The notes: generated from the sequence alone by a model not told the origin. Positions 1-7,062 are shown, counted from the first letter of the stretch. The stretch: DNA of 8,714 bases from Bacillota bacterium (GCA_021779415.1 JAJYAS010000106.1:1-8714), one strand, 5' to 3'. Program-made: numbers and translations.

Positions 1-1
1 G

Positions 2-703
2 AAAGGCTTTCCGTTTCCTGAAGGGGTTAGTGGAATGCTGGTTAGTCAAACATCAGACCAAGAAATTAAGCTTTCTTTCAATGGCGTGGGAGCTCATGGC
101 AGTCTTCCCCAAAATGGAAAAAATGCCGTCATTTATGCCTTGCAATTTCTTAGAACACTTCCACTAGACCCTATGGAACAACACTTGATTGATAATATCT
201 TGAAATTCCCTGGCACAGGTTTTTATGGAGAGGGTTTTGGAATTACTCTAAGTGATGAACCCTCGGGAAAGCTATCCCTCAACTTGGGCATTTTAGAATT
301 GAGTTCCGATCAGATGCGGTATGTCGTCGATATCCGTTATCCAGTTACCTATAAGCTGGACGACGTTCTACTTCCCATTGAAAGAATAGCAAAGACAGAG
401 AAGTTGACGCTAAACGTTTTAACCCACCAAGCAGCTCATCACGTTCCCAAAGACAGCGCCTTGGTTCAGTCTCTACTCAAAGCATATTCTGATGTCACTG
501 GACTTGAAGCCTTTGCCTTTGCAATTGGTGGTGGAACCTATGCCAAAGCGTTACCTCAAGGGGTTGCCTTTGGTCCCGTTTTTCCAGGTGAACCTGAAGT
601 GATTCATTGTCCTGATGAGTATATTTCGATTGATAAACTTCTTTTAACAACTAAAGTTTACGCACAAGCAATTCTTAATTTAGCGGCTGACCCCGAAGTA
701 TGA
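2..703 (+). CDS. PepV-like M20-family dipeptidase, C-terminal half (5' truncated by window edge)
   Basis: The reading frame is open from base 2, so the ATG at 35 is an internal methionine and the gene begins upstream of the window. About 233 residues are visible, against roughly 470 for PepV/Sapep dipeptidases (peptidase family M20, zinc enzymes that cleave Xaa-dipeptides such as beta-Ala-His in the cytoplasm). Recognisable pieces are AHGS (codons at 92-103), whose His matches the lid-domain His that contacts substrate in PepV, the GGGTYAKALPQGVAFGP block (about 527-577), and VIHCPDEY near 599-622, whose His (605-607) matches the last metal ligand. The remaining metal ligands would lie in the missing N-terminal half. 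The gene converges on the minus-strand operon, and I see no hairpin terminator after its stop. Family assignment is firm; the exact substrate is not shown by the sequence. Confidence 0.9.
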   Translation, partial: KGFPFPEGVSGMLVSQTSDQEIKLSFNGVGAHGSLPQNGKNAVIYALQFLRTLPLDPMEQHLIDNILKFPGTGFYGEGFGITLSDEPSGKLSLNLGILELSSDQMRYVVDIRYPVTYKLDDVLLPIERIAKTEKLTLNVLTHQAAHHVPKDSALVQSLLKAYSDVTGLEAFAFAIGGGTYAKALPQGVAFGPVFPGEPEVIHCPDEYISIDKLLLTTKVYAQAILNLAADPEV

Positions 704-830
704 TCGAACCAATGATTATCAAATCACCAACACAATAAAATCCTGTCAACTTGTTGTTCTTCAATATCTTCTAGCACAGCCTTTAGAGCAACGAATGGGC
801 ATGAATATCCGATATAATTGCAACTTTCAT
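702..830 (-). pseudogene. Frameshifted N-terminal remnant of a calcineurin-like metallophosphoesterase
   Basis: Read on the minus strand from the ATG at 830, the sequence gives MKVAIISDIHAHS, the classic start of a YfcE-type metallophosphoesterase (D-x-H metal-binding motif). That frame hits TAA at 785-783. A one-base loss near 790 restores the family pattern as ALKAVLEDIEEQQVDRIL (789 to about 736). A second frame change near 729-735 is needed to reach GDL (728-720), the family's second metal motif. Similarity ends at the dipeptidase stop codon, so the rest of the gene (family length about 160-240 residues) is gone. A good ribosome binding site, AAGGAG at 844-839, still sits 8 nt before the ATG. 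The remnant lies just after the chemotaxis gene on the same strand, so it may once have been the third gene of that operon. It cannot encode a working enzyme. Confidence 0.8.
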
Positions 831-879
831 AGCAGATTCTCCTTCTTGTTATAAATTTACTCGTCCTCAAAATGTATTT

Positions 880-2598
880 TTAGATCCTAAAAGTGCTAAC
901 TCCAGTTTGTAAGTTCTGGGCCAAGTCAGTCAGACTTTGACAAGATAAGTTAATCTGATCGATAGACGCTGTGAATTCTTCAATGGCTGCGGAAACGGTG
1001 GTTGCCTGGTCGGCAGTAACCAGGCTGACAGCACCAATGTGTTGAATTCCTGAAACGATTTGTTGACTTCCGCCTGCCATTTGCTGTATGGAAGAGGCAA
1101 TCCCTCCTACTTGTTCAGAAACTTCAATCACCATATTCAATATATCAGATAGGCCAAGACCGGCGGTGTTTACCACCTTAATTCCATCGTTAACGTGAAC
1201 TTCTTCAGCATCAATAGCAACGATAACACGATTGATGTTATTCCTGTTTACAACCACTAAAGCAGTGATTTGTCCTGTCGCTACTTTGGCCTTTTCAGCC
1301 AACTTGCGAACCTCTTCAGCCACTACAGAGAAGCCACGCCCCTGCTCGCCAGCACGGGCAGCCTCGATAGCGGCGTTTAAAGCCAGAAGATTGGTTTGCT
1401 CTGTAATACCAGTTATTAAGCTAGCGATATCCGCTATCTGATCAGAGCCCTCAGCCAATAAGGTGATAGTTTCTTTAACAACTCGATTACCCCTGCTGAT
1501 GTTGTCCATTTGCTTAATAGCCTGAGTAAGAGCCCTTTGCCCATTTTCAGTAGTCGTAGTTGTTTTTAAGGTGAGGGTAGTGACGCGCTGGCCTGCCTCC
1601 GCTACCATTTGAATGTTAATGTTCATTTGTTCCATAGCCGCAACGGTCTCGTTAACTGCACAGGCTTGTTTTTCCGTTCCACCAGCCACCTCGGCTATGG
1701 AAAGTGCTATTTGGCCAGAGGCACTTGAACTTTGTTCCGTAATATTTAAAAGCTGGTGAGCTGAAGTAGCAACGTCCGTCGATGACGCAGAGACTTGTTT
1801 GACCAAGCCTGACAGACTATTCGTCATAAGATTAAAGGCCTCTGCAAGTTGTCCAACTTCGTCCTTGGAGGTCGTTTTTAACTTGGTCACCCTAAGATTT
1901 CCTGAGGCAAGCTCTCGAACGTTTGTTAGCATTATTTGTAGAGGTTTGGCGATGGCACGGGCCACCAGAGCTCCAATGATAAATGCCAGAACAGCGACGG
2001 CCAGCGGGAAACCTAATAGCATTTTCATCGTTTGTGCAGAATTAAGATTTTCGCGCAAAATGCTACTTTTTGCTTTCTGAGTGCTAAACTCTACGAGTTC
2101 GGCGAGCATAGTTTGAATATCGTCTAAGTCTTTGGTAGCGTTATTAGAAAAGTAGATATAGGCTCCTTCTTTGTCCCCGCTATCCATTAGCGAAACTACC
2201 TTTTGCCATTCGTCGCTGTATTTTTGCAATGAGTCCCTCACATTCGCCAGTTTGTTAACTTCAAAGGGCTCTTTAGCAAGGGGGGTATAGTTGTCCAGTG
2301 ATACGGTGGTTAAGCCTTTTAGTACTGTAGTCTGAATGAGTAAGTTTTGCTTCTTGGAAGCGTCAAGAGGGGCTAAGATAAGTTCTACGTTTACACTACG
2401 CATCATACGCATATTGGCATTGGCATCATTAATAAATTTTACTGAAATCAAAGCATTTGAATAGGTATCATTTATGGCTACTTTGGATTGATTATAAAAA
2501 TAATACCCCATAAAACTTAAACCGAGCATGAATAATACCATGACAAGGACTAAAGCATTAATTTTGTAGAACGTTTTCCAGTTGTAAAACCATTTCAT
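880..2598 (-). CDS. Methyl-accepting chemotaxis protein with four-helix-bundle-type sensor and HAMP
   Basis: This 572-residue transmembrane chemoreceptor would sense an outside signal and control CheA kinase. Order of parts: short basic N-terminus, TM1 (about 13-35), an extracytoplasmic helical sensor (about 36-190, 4HB_MCP type in character), TM2 (about 192-216), HAMP (about 217-268), and the coiled-coil signalling domain to the end. The CheA/CheW-contacting hairpin tip is canonical: [20 protein letters not shown] at about 400-419, followed by [19 protein letters not shown]. There is no C-terminal CheR-docking pentapeptide. The stretch after the tip ([15 protein letters not shown]) departs somewhat from the usual heptad pattern but has no break. 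The start has a strong GGAGGAG (2613-2607), 8 nt upstream, inside the last codons of the preceding c-di-GMP gene. Only 5 bp separate the two genes, so translational coupling is likely. The ligand is unknown. Confidence 0.95.
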   Translation of the reverse strand: MKWFYNWKTFYKINALVLVMVLFMLGLSFMGYYFYNQSKVAINDTYSNALISVKFINDANANMRMMRSVNVELILAPLDASKKQNLLIQTTVLKGLTTVSLDNYTPLAKEPFEVNKLANVRDSLQKYSDEWQKVVSLMDSGDKEGAYIYFSNNATKDLDDIQTMLAELVEFSTQKAKSSILRENLNSAQTMKMLLGFPLAVAVLAFIIGALVARAIAKPLQIMLTNVRELASGNLRVTKLKTTSKDEVGQLAEAFNLMTNSLSGLVKQVSASSTDVATSAHQLLNITEQSSSASGQIALSIAEVAGGTEKQACAVNETVAAMEQMNINIQMVAEAGQRVTTLTLKTTTTTENGQRALTQAIKQMDNISRGNRVVKETITLLAEGSDQIADIASLITGITEQTNLLALNAAIEAARAGEQGRGFSVVAEEVRKLAEKAKVATGQITALVVVNRNNINRVIVAIDAEEVHVNDGIKVVNTAGLGLSDILNMVIEVSEQVGGIASSIQQMAGGSQQIVSGIQHIGAVSLVTADQATTVSAAIEEFTASIDQINLSCQSLTDLAQNLQTGVSTFRI

Positions 2599-2603
2599 TT
2601 ACA

Positions 2604-4772
2604 TTACTCCTCCAATCGTATTAAAAAAGAGTTTCCTCCCAATGCTTTAACTTCTTTCTTGATTTGGGCAGCTCGTTCAGAAACGAGTATAGGCGTCCAA
2701 TTTCGGTCCGTGGTGTTTATGCTCAGGCCGGCTAGGGCCACGCTAAGGTTTTCTGTACCAGGTAACTGATCGCAAGATTGTTCAAATTGGGCGACGATGT
2801 TGACTGCTAACTTTTCCAAGTCCGAGGGGGAAGAAATTATAATAAAATCGTCGCCACCTATGTGTCCAACAAAGGTTTTTCCGGCGGTTTTAAATGACTC
2901 ATTTAGCAAAACCTCACTTAACATTTTGATAGCAACATCTCCTCGTTGAAAACCGTATAAGTCGTTATAATATTTGAATTTGTTAAGGTCAACATATAAT
3001 AGGCCAAAGGTCAAACCGCGTTCTAAATGTTGTCGAATCTCCTGGTCAATGCGTAGGTTGCCTGGCAACCCAGTCAGCGGGTTAGCTCCTTGGGCAAGCT
3101 GAATCTGCCTTTCGGATATAGCTTTAATAAGATTTGCCACGGAAACCATGCCGACCGGCTTGCGTTGGTTAGCCACAATAATGCTGTCATACAGCTGGGC
3201 ATCCGAGCGTTGCATAGCTAAACTAGACACCACTTCTAAAGGAGTGGTGTCTTCCACTATGAGTGGATTTGAGTCCATTATAACGGAAACACTTTTCTCT
3301 AAAAAAAGAGAGACCCCATAGCGGGTACCTAGCGCGGCAAAAAGTCTGCCGCGCTGCATTACACCAACAATACGTGAGTTTTCGGTTATCCCCACCAGCC
3401 ATTGGTTTGGGTGCTCACGGAAGTAAGTTTCGATGGAACTGACAAGGGCGTTGGTATCGAACAAGGGTATGGGCTCTAACATGGAAAGAACAGGGCATTG
3501 ATCTATAGATTTAAGCCGACGCACCGGATCAAGGATCTCCATAACGGCTGGATTAATGCTTTCTCGTTCAAAAGTGGGTCTTGCAACAAAGAAGCCCTGT
3601 ACGTAGTCCACTCCCAATTGGACCACAGTACGCATTTCTTCTGCCGTTTCCACTCCTTCTGCGATGATACGGCACCCTATACGCTTAGAAAAGGTGACAA
3701 AGGTCTCCAGCAAGGCCCATTTTATAGGATCAGTATTCACTCCCTGAATTAAAGATCGGTCAATTTTAAGAAAGTCAGGATGTAGCTCCGCTACGGACTG
3801 TAACGAGGAGTAGCCTGCTCCAACGTCATCCAAAGCAATTAGGTAACCCTGATTACGATAATGATCTAGAGCATCACGGAACGTGGAGAAATCCTCGATT
3901 GCACTTCGTTCGGTAATTTCCAGGACAACATCCGTTGGGGCTAACCCTTTCTCACTAAGTAATTTTCTTGTATGACCAGAGGCAAACTCGGGGTCGATTA
4001 GGACTTGAGGGTTAATGTTGAGGAAGAGCATTTCTTTGTTTTGGACAACATTAGGGTAGGAATTAATAGCTTGGCGCCGACAATGTGTTTCGATCGGATA
4101 GAGCTGACCTATTTTTTCAGCAAAGGGGAAGAGTTCAGCAATATTGTTAAAACAAGAGGAGCCTGGTATACGGGCCAACGCTTCAAACCCAAACACCTCT
4201 CCACTTCGTGTTTCAATAATTGGTTGAAAAGCGGCTTTCAAGTACTTGTCGGGCTTTTCGATCAGATGGGTAATCTCTTCACGGCGCGCAAAAAAATTGG
4301 GATCTGGTTCGGATTTGTTAAGAAGAAAGGCCTCTTTCACTGCCGCATACAGTAAATAATCGGCACTTCGGCCGACTTCGTTGATACACTGGGCGAGTCC
4401 GGAACGAAGGCATATTTTCTCGTTAACTAGCTTTCTAATTCTGCGGTTAAACCTTTCTTCCATAGGGCGAACCCATTGTTCGATGACTTCGGTGATGTCC
4501 CAATGTATGGTTTCTCCCGGAACAAAATAAACAACAAAGTCATCCCCACCTCTGCATTCTATATGAGAGAACAAATAGAGGCTGCGTTGCTGTTTAAGTG
4601 TAAGATTAAGTTCATTTTCAATTTCAGCCAGAATTTGGTTGCAGATTTTGTACCCATAACGAAATTCCACCTCCTGAAATTTAATGATATCAAGATATAA
4701 CACCCAGATTGTTTTCTTGTCCCTAAGTAGACGGTATAGCTTTTGTTGGCTCATATCTACCGACTTAAACAT
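2604..4772 (-). CDS. GGDEF-EAL-CBS-GGDEF cyclic-di-GMP turnover protein
   Basis: The protein has 722 residues from the ATG at 4772, chosen because AAGGAG (4785-4780) lies 7 nt upstream; the in-frame ATG at 4799 has no such site. Domains: a divergent GGDEF (about 15-165) with RGGDDF at 74-79; a full EAL phosphodiesterase (about 178-400) with EALAR at 197-201, the NIN motif, ITE (E288), DDVGAGYSS at 315-323, KID (K336), EGVET (from E372) and QGFFVARP; a CBS pair (about 430-555); and a second GGDEF (about 565-721) opening with LTGLPGN and carrying GGDDF at 639-643. All EAL catalytic positions I can place are kept, so c-di-GMP hydrolysis is likely. Both cyclase motifs have Asp for the usual Glu, and neither has an upstream RxxD inhibitory site, so cyclase activity is uncertain. 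CBS pairs usually bind adenine nucleotides. No membrane segment is evident. It is the first gene of an operon with the chemoreceptor, behind a Pho-box-like promoter. Confidence 0.93.
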   Translation of the reverse strand: MFKSVDMSQQKLYRLLRDKKTIWVLYLDIIKFQEVEFRYGYKICNQILAEIENELNLTLKQQRSLYLFSHIECRGGDDFVVYFVPGETIHWDITEVIEQWVRPMEERFNRRIRKLVNEKICLRSGLAQCINEVGRSADYLLYAAVKEAFLLNKSEPDPNFFARREEITHLIEKPDKYLKAAFQPIIETRSGEVFGFEALARIPGSSCFNNIAELFPFAEKIGQLYPIETHCRRQAINSYPNVVQNKEMLFLNINPQVLIDPEFASGHTRKLLSEKGLAPTDVVLEITERSAIEDFSTFRDALDHYRNQGYLIALDDVGAGYSSLQSVAELHPDFLKIDRSLIQGVNTDPIKWALLETFVTFSKRIGCRIIAEGVETAEEMRTVVQLGVDYVQGFFVARPTFERESINPAVMEILDPVRRLKSIDQCPVLSMLEPIPLFDTNALVSSIETYFREHPNQWLVGITENSRIVGVMQRGRLFAALGTRYGVSLFLEKSVSVIMDSNPLIVEDTTPLEVVSSLAMQRSDAQLYDSIIVANQRKPVGMVSVANLIKAISERQIQLAQGANPLTGLPGNLRIDQEIRQHLERGLTFGLLYVDLNKFKYYNDLYGFQRGDVAIKMLSEVLLNESFKTAGKTFVGHIGGDDFIIISSPSDLEKLAVNIVAQFEQSCDQLPGTENLSVALAGLSINTTDRNWTPILVSERAAQIKKEVKALGGNSFLIRLEE
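2607..2613 (-). promoter_or_regulatory. Chemoreceptor ribosome binding site embedded in the end of the upstream gene
   Basis: GGAGGAG encodes part of the final Leu-Glu-Glu of the c-di-GMP protein and lies directly against its TAA stop (2606-2604), 8 nt before the chemoreceptor ATG. The arrangement suggests that ribosomes ending on the first gene help initiate the second. Confidence 0.8.
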
Positions 4773-4779
4773 TTGAAAA

Positions 4780-4785
4780 CTCCTT
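4780..4785 (-). promoter_or_regulatory. Ribosome binding site that fixes the c-di-GMP gene start
   Basis: AAGGAG on the minus strand lies 7 nt before the ATG at 4772. It lies inside the longer reading frame that starts at 4799, which argues that the first nine codons of that frame are leader and not protein. Confidence 0.8.
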
Positions 4786-4843
4786 CTTTGACCCAGCATC
4801 GTGCCTAATTTGAGTCTGCTACAATGTGTAATATCCTTACTAC

Positions 4844-4897
4844 ATAATAGTATCTAATTGTAAAAATCTATTTAAGTGAATGTAAATTTATTGTTAA
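4844..4897 (-). promoter_or_regulatory. Pho-box-like promoter of the c-di-GMP/chemoreceptor operon
   Basis: On the minus strand four hexamers start exactly 11 bp apart: TTAACA (4897-4892), TTTACA (4886-4881), TTAAAT (4875-4870) and TTTACA (4864-4859). A -10 box TATTAT (4849-4844) follows after 9 nt. No TTGACA-type -35 is present at the proper distance, as expected for an activator-dependent promoter. Predicted transcription start is near 4837, giving a leader of about 65 nt. The geometry is the same as at the response-regulator and pstS promoters in this window. The repeat matches the known PhoP/PhoB-type binding site in form; binding itself is inferred. Confidence 0.75.
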
Positions 4898-4945
4898 ATT
4901 TATCCTCTTTAGAGTTTTTAAACGAATTTTAGGATAAGTATAACG

Positions 4946-4991
4946 TTGCTGTTTCAGTAATAACAATATTTGTTAATTACTGAAACAGCAA
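4946..4991. repeat. 46-bp near-perfect palindrome between two divergent promoters
   Basis: Arms TTGCTGTTTCAGTAA (4946-4960) and TTACTGAAACAGCAA (4977-4991) are perfect 15-bp inverted repeats. Inside them TAACAA (4961-4966) pairs with TTGTTA (4970-4975), leaving a 3-nt loop and one bulged A, so about 21 bp can pair. No T-run follows on either strand, which argues against a terminator. By the predicted start sites (about 4837 leftward, about 5082 rightward) it lies in DNA transcribed by neither operon, so it is more likely a DNA-level site such as a dimeric operator, or a small mobile-repeat relic, than an RNA hairpin. Confidence 0.85.
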
Positions 4992-5010
4992 TATAAATAA
5001 TTAACTCAAA

Positions 5011-5075
5011 TTTAACAGAACTTAGTTGTTTCTTAACCTGAGAATAATACTTCCTTTACAGTCATGCGATAAAAT
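5011..5075 (+). promoter_or_regulatory. Pho-box-like promoter of the phospholipase-glycosyltransferase operon
   Basis: Hexamers at 11-bp steps are TTTAAC (5011), TTAGTT (5022), TTAACC (5033), ATAATA (5044, weak) and TTTACA (5055-5060). After exactly 9 nt comes the -10 box TAAAAT (5070-5075). The last hexamer and its distance to the -10 are the same as at the three other promoters here, but the inner repeats are weaker, so this is the least certain of the four. The predicted transcription start near 5082 puts the upstream in-frame TTG (5026) outside the message. Confidence 0.6.
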
Positions 5076-5088
5076 TGTCTTAAAACAC

Positions 5089-5098
5089 AGGAAAGGTG
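5089..5098 (+). promoter_or_regulatory. Ribosome binding site of the phospholipase C-family gene
   Basis: AGGAAAGGTG is the only good Shine-Dalgarno match near the gene start. It allows TTG at 5104 (5 nt after it) or ATG at 5110 (11 nt after it), and rules against the far-upstream TTG at 5026. Confidence 0.65.
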
Positions 5099-5109
5099 TT
5101 GACTTGGAC

Positions 5110-5823
5110 ATGTATGAGAGGATTATTGGTCAGACTCTTGGGCGGATGACAAAGTTGCTTCTTGCTTCAGCGGGACCCTTGCAATATTTTCTCGACACAC
5201 CAGGCGTAACCCATGTTCATTGTCTGGAACAGGCCTATATTACTTTAAAGCAGGATGGAAAAGAGGATGTAGTCAGATTATTCAAGGCACATCACTCGAC
5301 ACTGACAAAAGGTTTATACTGGGCTGACCGCGGTTGGAAAAACGTCAATCATTTTTATAGTCATCCCGATAAGCAAGGACTCATTAGCTGGCCGGGTGCA
5401 ACAGCCGAGTGTCAATATTATTTCAACAAGGCTTTTACTTTTTTCCCAAAGAACGTCGATAAAGGAATGTTCTTTTTGGGCGCAGCGCTACACCTAGTAC
5501 AAGACATGTGTGTTCCACACCATTCCTTAGGGATTCTTTTCGACGGTCACAAAGAGTTTGAAACATGGGCAACCAATAACTGGGGCAAGTTTCCTGCAAT
5601 ATGTGGTATGTATTTGCCGTTTTTACATCCAGCCCAATGGATTGAGCATAATGCTAGCGTTTCCGGTCCGCTATATTCCTTGGTATCTCAGGTGGAGGGA
5701 TGTTCTGTAGAGAGCTATCATAAGGCATCAGAAATATTGATCCCGCTGACAATTGCCACTTCAGCGGGTTTTTTGAATTTTGCCCGAAACCAATTAGACA
5801 GTTTAACCTTACGTCTCGCGTAA
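5110..5823 (+). CDS. Zinc-dependent phospholipase C-family protein (PF00882 type), apparently cytoplasmic
   Basis: From the ATG at 5110 (TTG at 5104 is an alternative) the protein has 237 residues. The zinc-ligand pattern of Bacillus/Clostridium phospholipase C is visible: THVHCLEQA (His 35 and 37), D73 in ADRGW, NHFY (His 81), HLVQD (H128-x3-D132), PHH (His 137/138, six after D132 as in the B. cereus enzyme) and HKEFE (H147-x3-E151). The family hydrolyses phospholipids to diacylglycerol and a phosphorylated headgroup. Unlike the secreted toxins, I see no signal peptide and no mature N-terminal Trp, which normally supplies a zinc ligand; the N-terminus (MYERIIGQTLGRMTKLLLA) is only mildly hydrophobic. 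The next gene, 37 nt on, is a diacylglycerol glycosyltransferase, and the shared promoter looks phosphate-controlled, which supports a role in membrane lipid turnover. Family is well supported; substrate and location are inferred. Confidence 0.82.
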   Translation: MYERIIGQTLGRMTKLLLASAGPLQYFLDTPGVTHVHCLEQAYITLKQDGKEDVVRLFKAHHSTLTKGLYWADRGWKNVNHFYSHPDKQGLISWPGATAECQYYFNKAFTFFPKNVDKGMFFLGAALHLVQDMCVPHHSLGILFDGHKEFETWATNNWGKFPAICGMYLPFLHPAQWIEHNASVSGPLYSLVSQVEGCSVESYHKASEILIPLTIATSAGFLNFARNQLDSLTLRLA

Positions 5824-5860
5824 ACAATCAGAATGAGGAAATTGAGAGGGAGGGCTAGAG

Positions 5861-7009
5861 TTGAAAAAATTAAGGATTCTTGTGTTTTCTGCAGCGTTTG
5901 GAAATGGACATTTTCGTGCGGCAGAAGCTGTTATCGAAGGCATACGTATTGAGGAGCCTTTTGCAGAAATTACTCATTTGGATTTTGGAGATTTTTTAAG
6001 TAAGCGTTTAAATACCATGGTAAAAAACTTATACATGGAGATGATTAAACATACCCCGAGGCTTTGGGGACGATTTTATGATAAAACAGCTAGGCTACAA
6101 CCTAAGTCGATGATGCAACGTTTTCTGAATCACATAGGGCGCAGTGATTTTCTTAAATACATTCAGGCATTTGAACCAGATCTCATCGTCTGTACTTATC
6201 CTACAGTTTCTTCGATTCTAGCCCAACTCAGGCAGGAACGTATTCTTAATGTTCCGGTAGTTACTGTAATCACTGATTATACTGTTCACAGTCTTTGGGT
6301 CCATCCAGGTGTTGATCGTTACATGGTGGCTTGTAAGGAAGTAAAGAAAAGTTTAGTGTCCTGGGGAATTGAACCACAACGTGTTTATGTGACGGGGATC
6401 CCAGTCAGTCCGAAATTCGAACGAGAAATGGATCGAGGGCACATTGTTTCCAAATTAGGTTTAAAGCCAGAGCTACCCACCTTTTTAGTGATGGGAGGTG
6501 TGTATGAGATCGAAATTGTGAAGAGAATCTGCAAGCAACTCGCAGATTCTCTCATTCCAGTTCAAGCTATTATTGTCTGTGGAAAGAATGAAAAGCTATA
6601 TAACTCGTTAGTAGAAGTAAAAGTCCAGGCTCGTAACCTCATCGTGCGGTTGGGGTATGTTCATAATGTTGAGGAATTAATGGAGGTTTCCGATCTGATT
6701 ATAACTAAGGCGGGTGGATTAACGGTTTCCGAGGCTTTAACAAAGCACTTGCCACTTGTAATCTTCAAGCCGATCCCCGGGCAAGAAGTTGAAAATGCAC
6801 AGTTTGTGCAACGCGTAGGCGCAGGGCAGGTTGCAGGGAGTGAAGAGGAATTGGAACAACTTCTAAAGCGCTGCTTAAGCTATCCCGAGAATATAGAAAG
6901 AATGCAGGAAAAAGCAGCGGTCGCTTTACCAGGCCCCTCCACAGAACAGGTTGTGGAGGCTTTGCTGCAATTAGTGTCGGATTTGAGAATGAAGCAGAAA
7001 ACTGGATAA
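5861..7009 (+). CDS. Diacylglycerol glycosyltransferase, UgtP/MGDG-synthase type (GT28)
   Basis: The protein has 382 residues, close to B. subtilis UgtP. TTG start at 5861 with GAGAGGGAGGG (5844-5854) 6 nt upstream. The N-terminal MGDG-synthase-type acceptor domain (about 1-180) has GNGHFRAAEAV at 14-24, with H17 equivalent to the conserved His of the family, and TDYTVHSLWVHPGVDRYMVA at about 138-157. The C-terminal nucleotide-sugar domain (about 200-370) has MGG (211-213), KAGGLTVSEAL (283-293) and PIPGQEVENA (304-313), all hallmarks of this family and the related MurG fold. Such enzymes sit on the inner face of the membrane and transfer glucose or galactose from UDP-sugar to diacylglycerol, giving glycolipids and lipoteichoic-acid anchors. 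Sugar type and processivity cannot be read from the sequence. As second gene after a phospholipase C that would supply diacylglycerol, its substrate fits the operon. No clear terminator follows. Confidence 0.9.
   Translation: MKKLRILVFSAAFGNGHFRAAEAVIEGIRIEEPFAEITHLDFGDFLSKRLNTMVKNLYMEMIKHTPRLWGRFYDKTARLQPKSMMQRFLNHIGRSDFLKYIQAFEPDLIVCTYPTVSSILAQLRQERILNVPVVTVITDYTVHSLWVHPGVDRYMVACKEVKKSLVSWGIEPQRVYVTGIPVSPKFEREMDRGHIVSKLGLKPELPTFLVMGGVYEIEIVKRICKQLADSLIPVQAIIVCGKNEKLYNSLVEVKVQARNLIVRLGYVHNVEELMEVSDLIITKAGGLTVSEALTKHLPLVIFKPIPGQEVENAQFVQRVGAGQVAGSEEELEQLLKRCLSYPENIERMQEKAAVALPGPSTEQVVEALLQLVSDLRMKQKTG
6522..6552 (+). repeat. Perfect 11-bp inverted repeat inside the glycosyltransferase gene
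   Basis: AGAGAATCTGC (6522-6532) and GCAGATTCTCT (6542-6552) are exact inverse complements with a 9-nt loop. The region encodes an ordinary helix (KRICKQLADS) of the C-terminal domain, so the hairpin may be coincidental. It would be stable in the mRNA, and no T-run follows. Confidence 0.7.
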
Positions 7010-7062
7010 TCAGCGACATAGCGTTGTTTCCGGAACCTGTTCAAAAGGGAAATGGTCAAAAA

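Noticed and set aside
1232..2080. Plus-strand ORFs at 1232-1441 and 1799-2080
   Set aside because: They are antisense to the chemoreceptor, with no ribosome binding sites and no recognisable protein features; shadow frames.
3225..3252. Inverted repeat AGACACCACT / AGTGGTGTCT within the CBS-coding region
   Set aside because: A 10-bp stem with 8-nt loop in ordinary coding sequence, with no T-run and no regulatory context; probably chance.
3498..4700. Plus-strand ORFs at 3498-3752, 4005-4355 and 4476-4700
   Set aside because: They are antisense to the well-supported EAL/GGDEF domains, so they are shadow frames.
4773..4799. Upstream ATG (4799) as start of the c-di-GMP protein
   Set aside because: No Shine-Dalgarno precedes it, and the strong AAGGAG at 4785-4780 lies inside this extension and serves the ATG at 4772.
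4946..4991. Palindrome as a rho-independent terminator
   Set aside because: The arms are not GC-rich, no T-run follows on either strand, and it lies between divergent gene starts where no transcript should end.
5026..5109. In-frame TTG start that would add 28 residues to the phospholipase C-family protein
   Set aside because: It lacks a ribosome binding site, it overlaps the Pho-like repeats, and it lies upstream of the predicted transcription start near 5082. The good Shine-Dalgarno at 5089-5098 points to 5104 or 5110.
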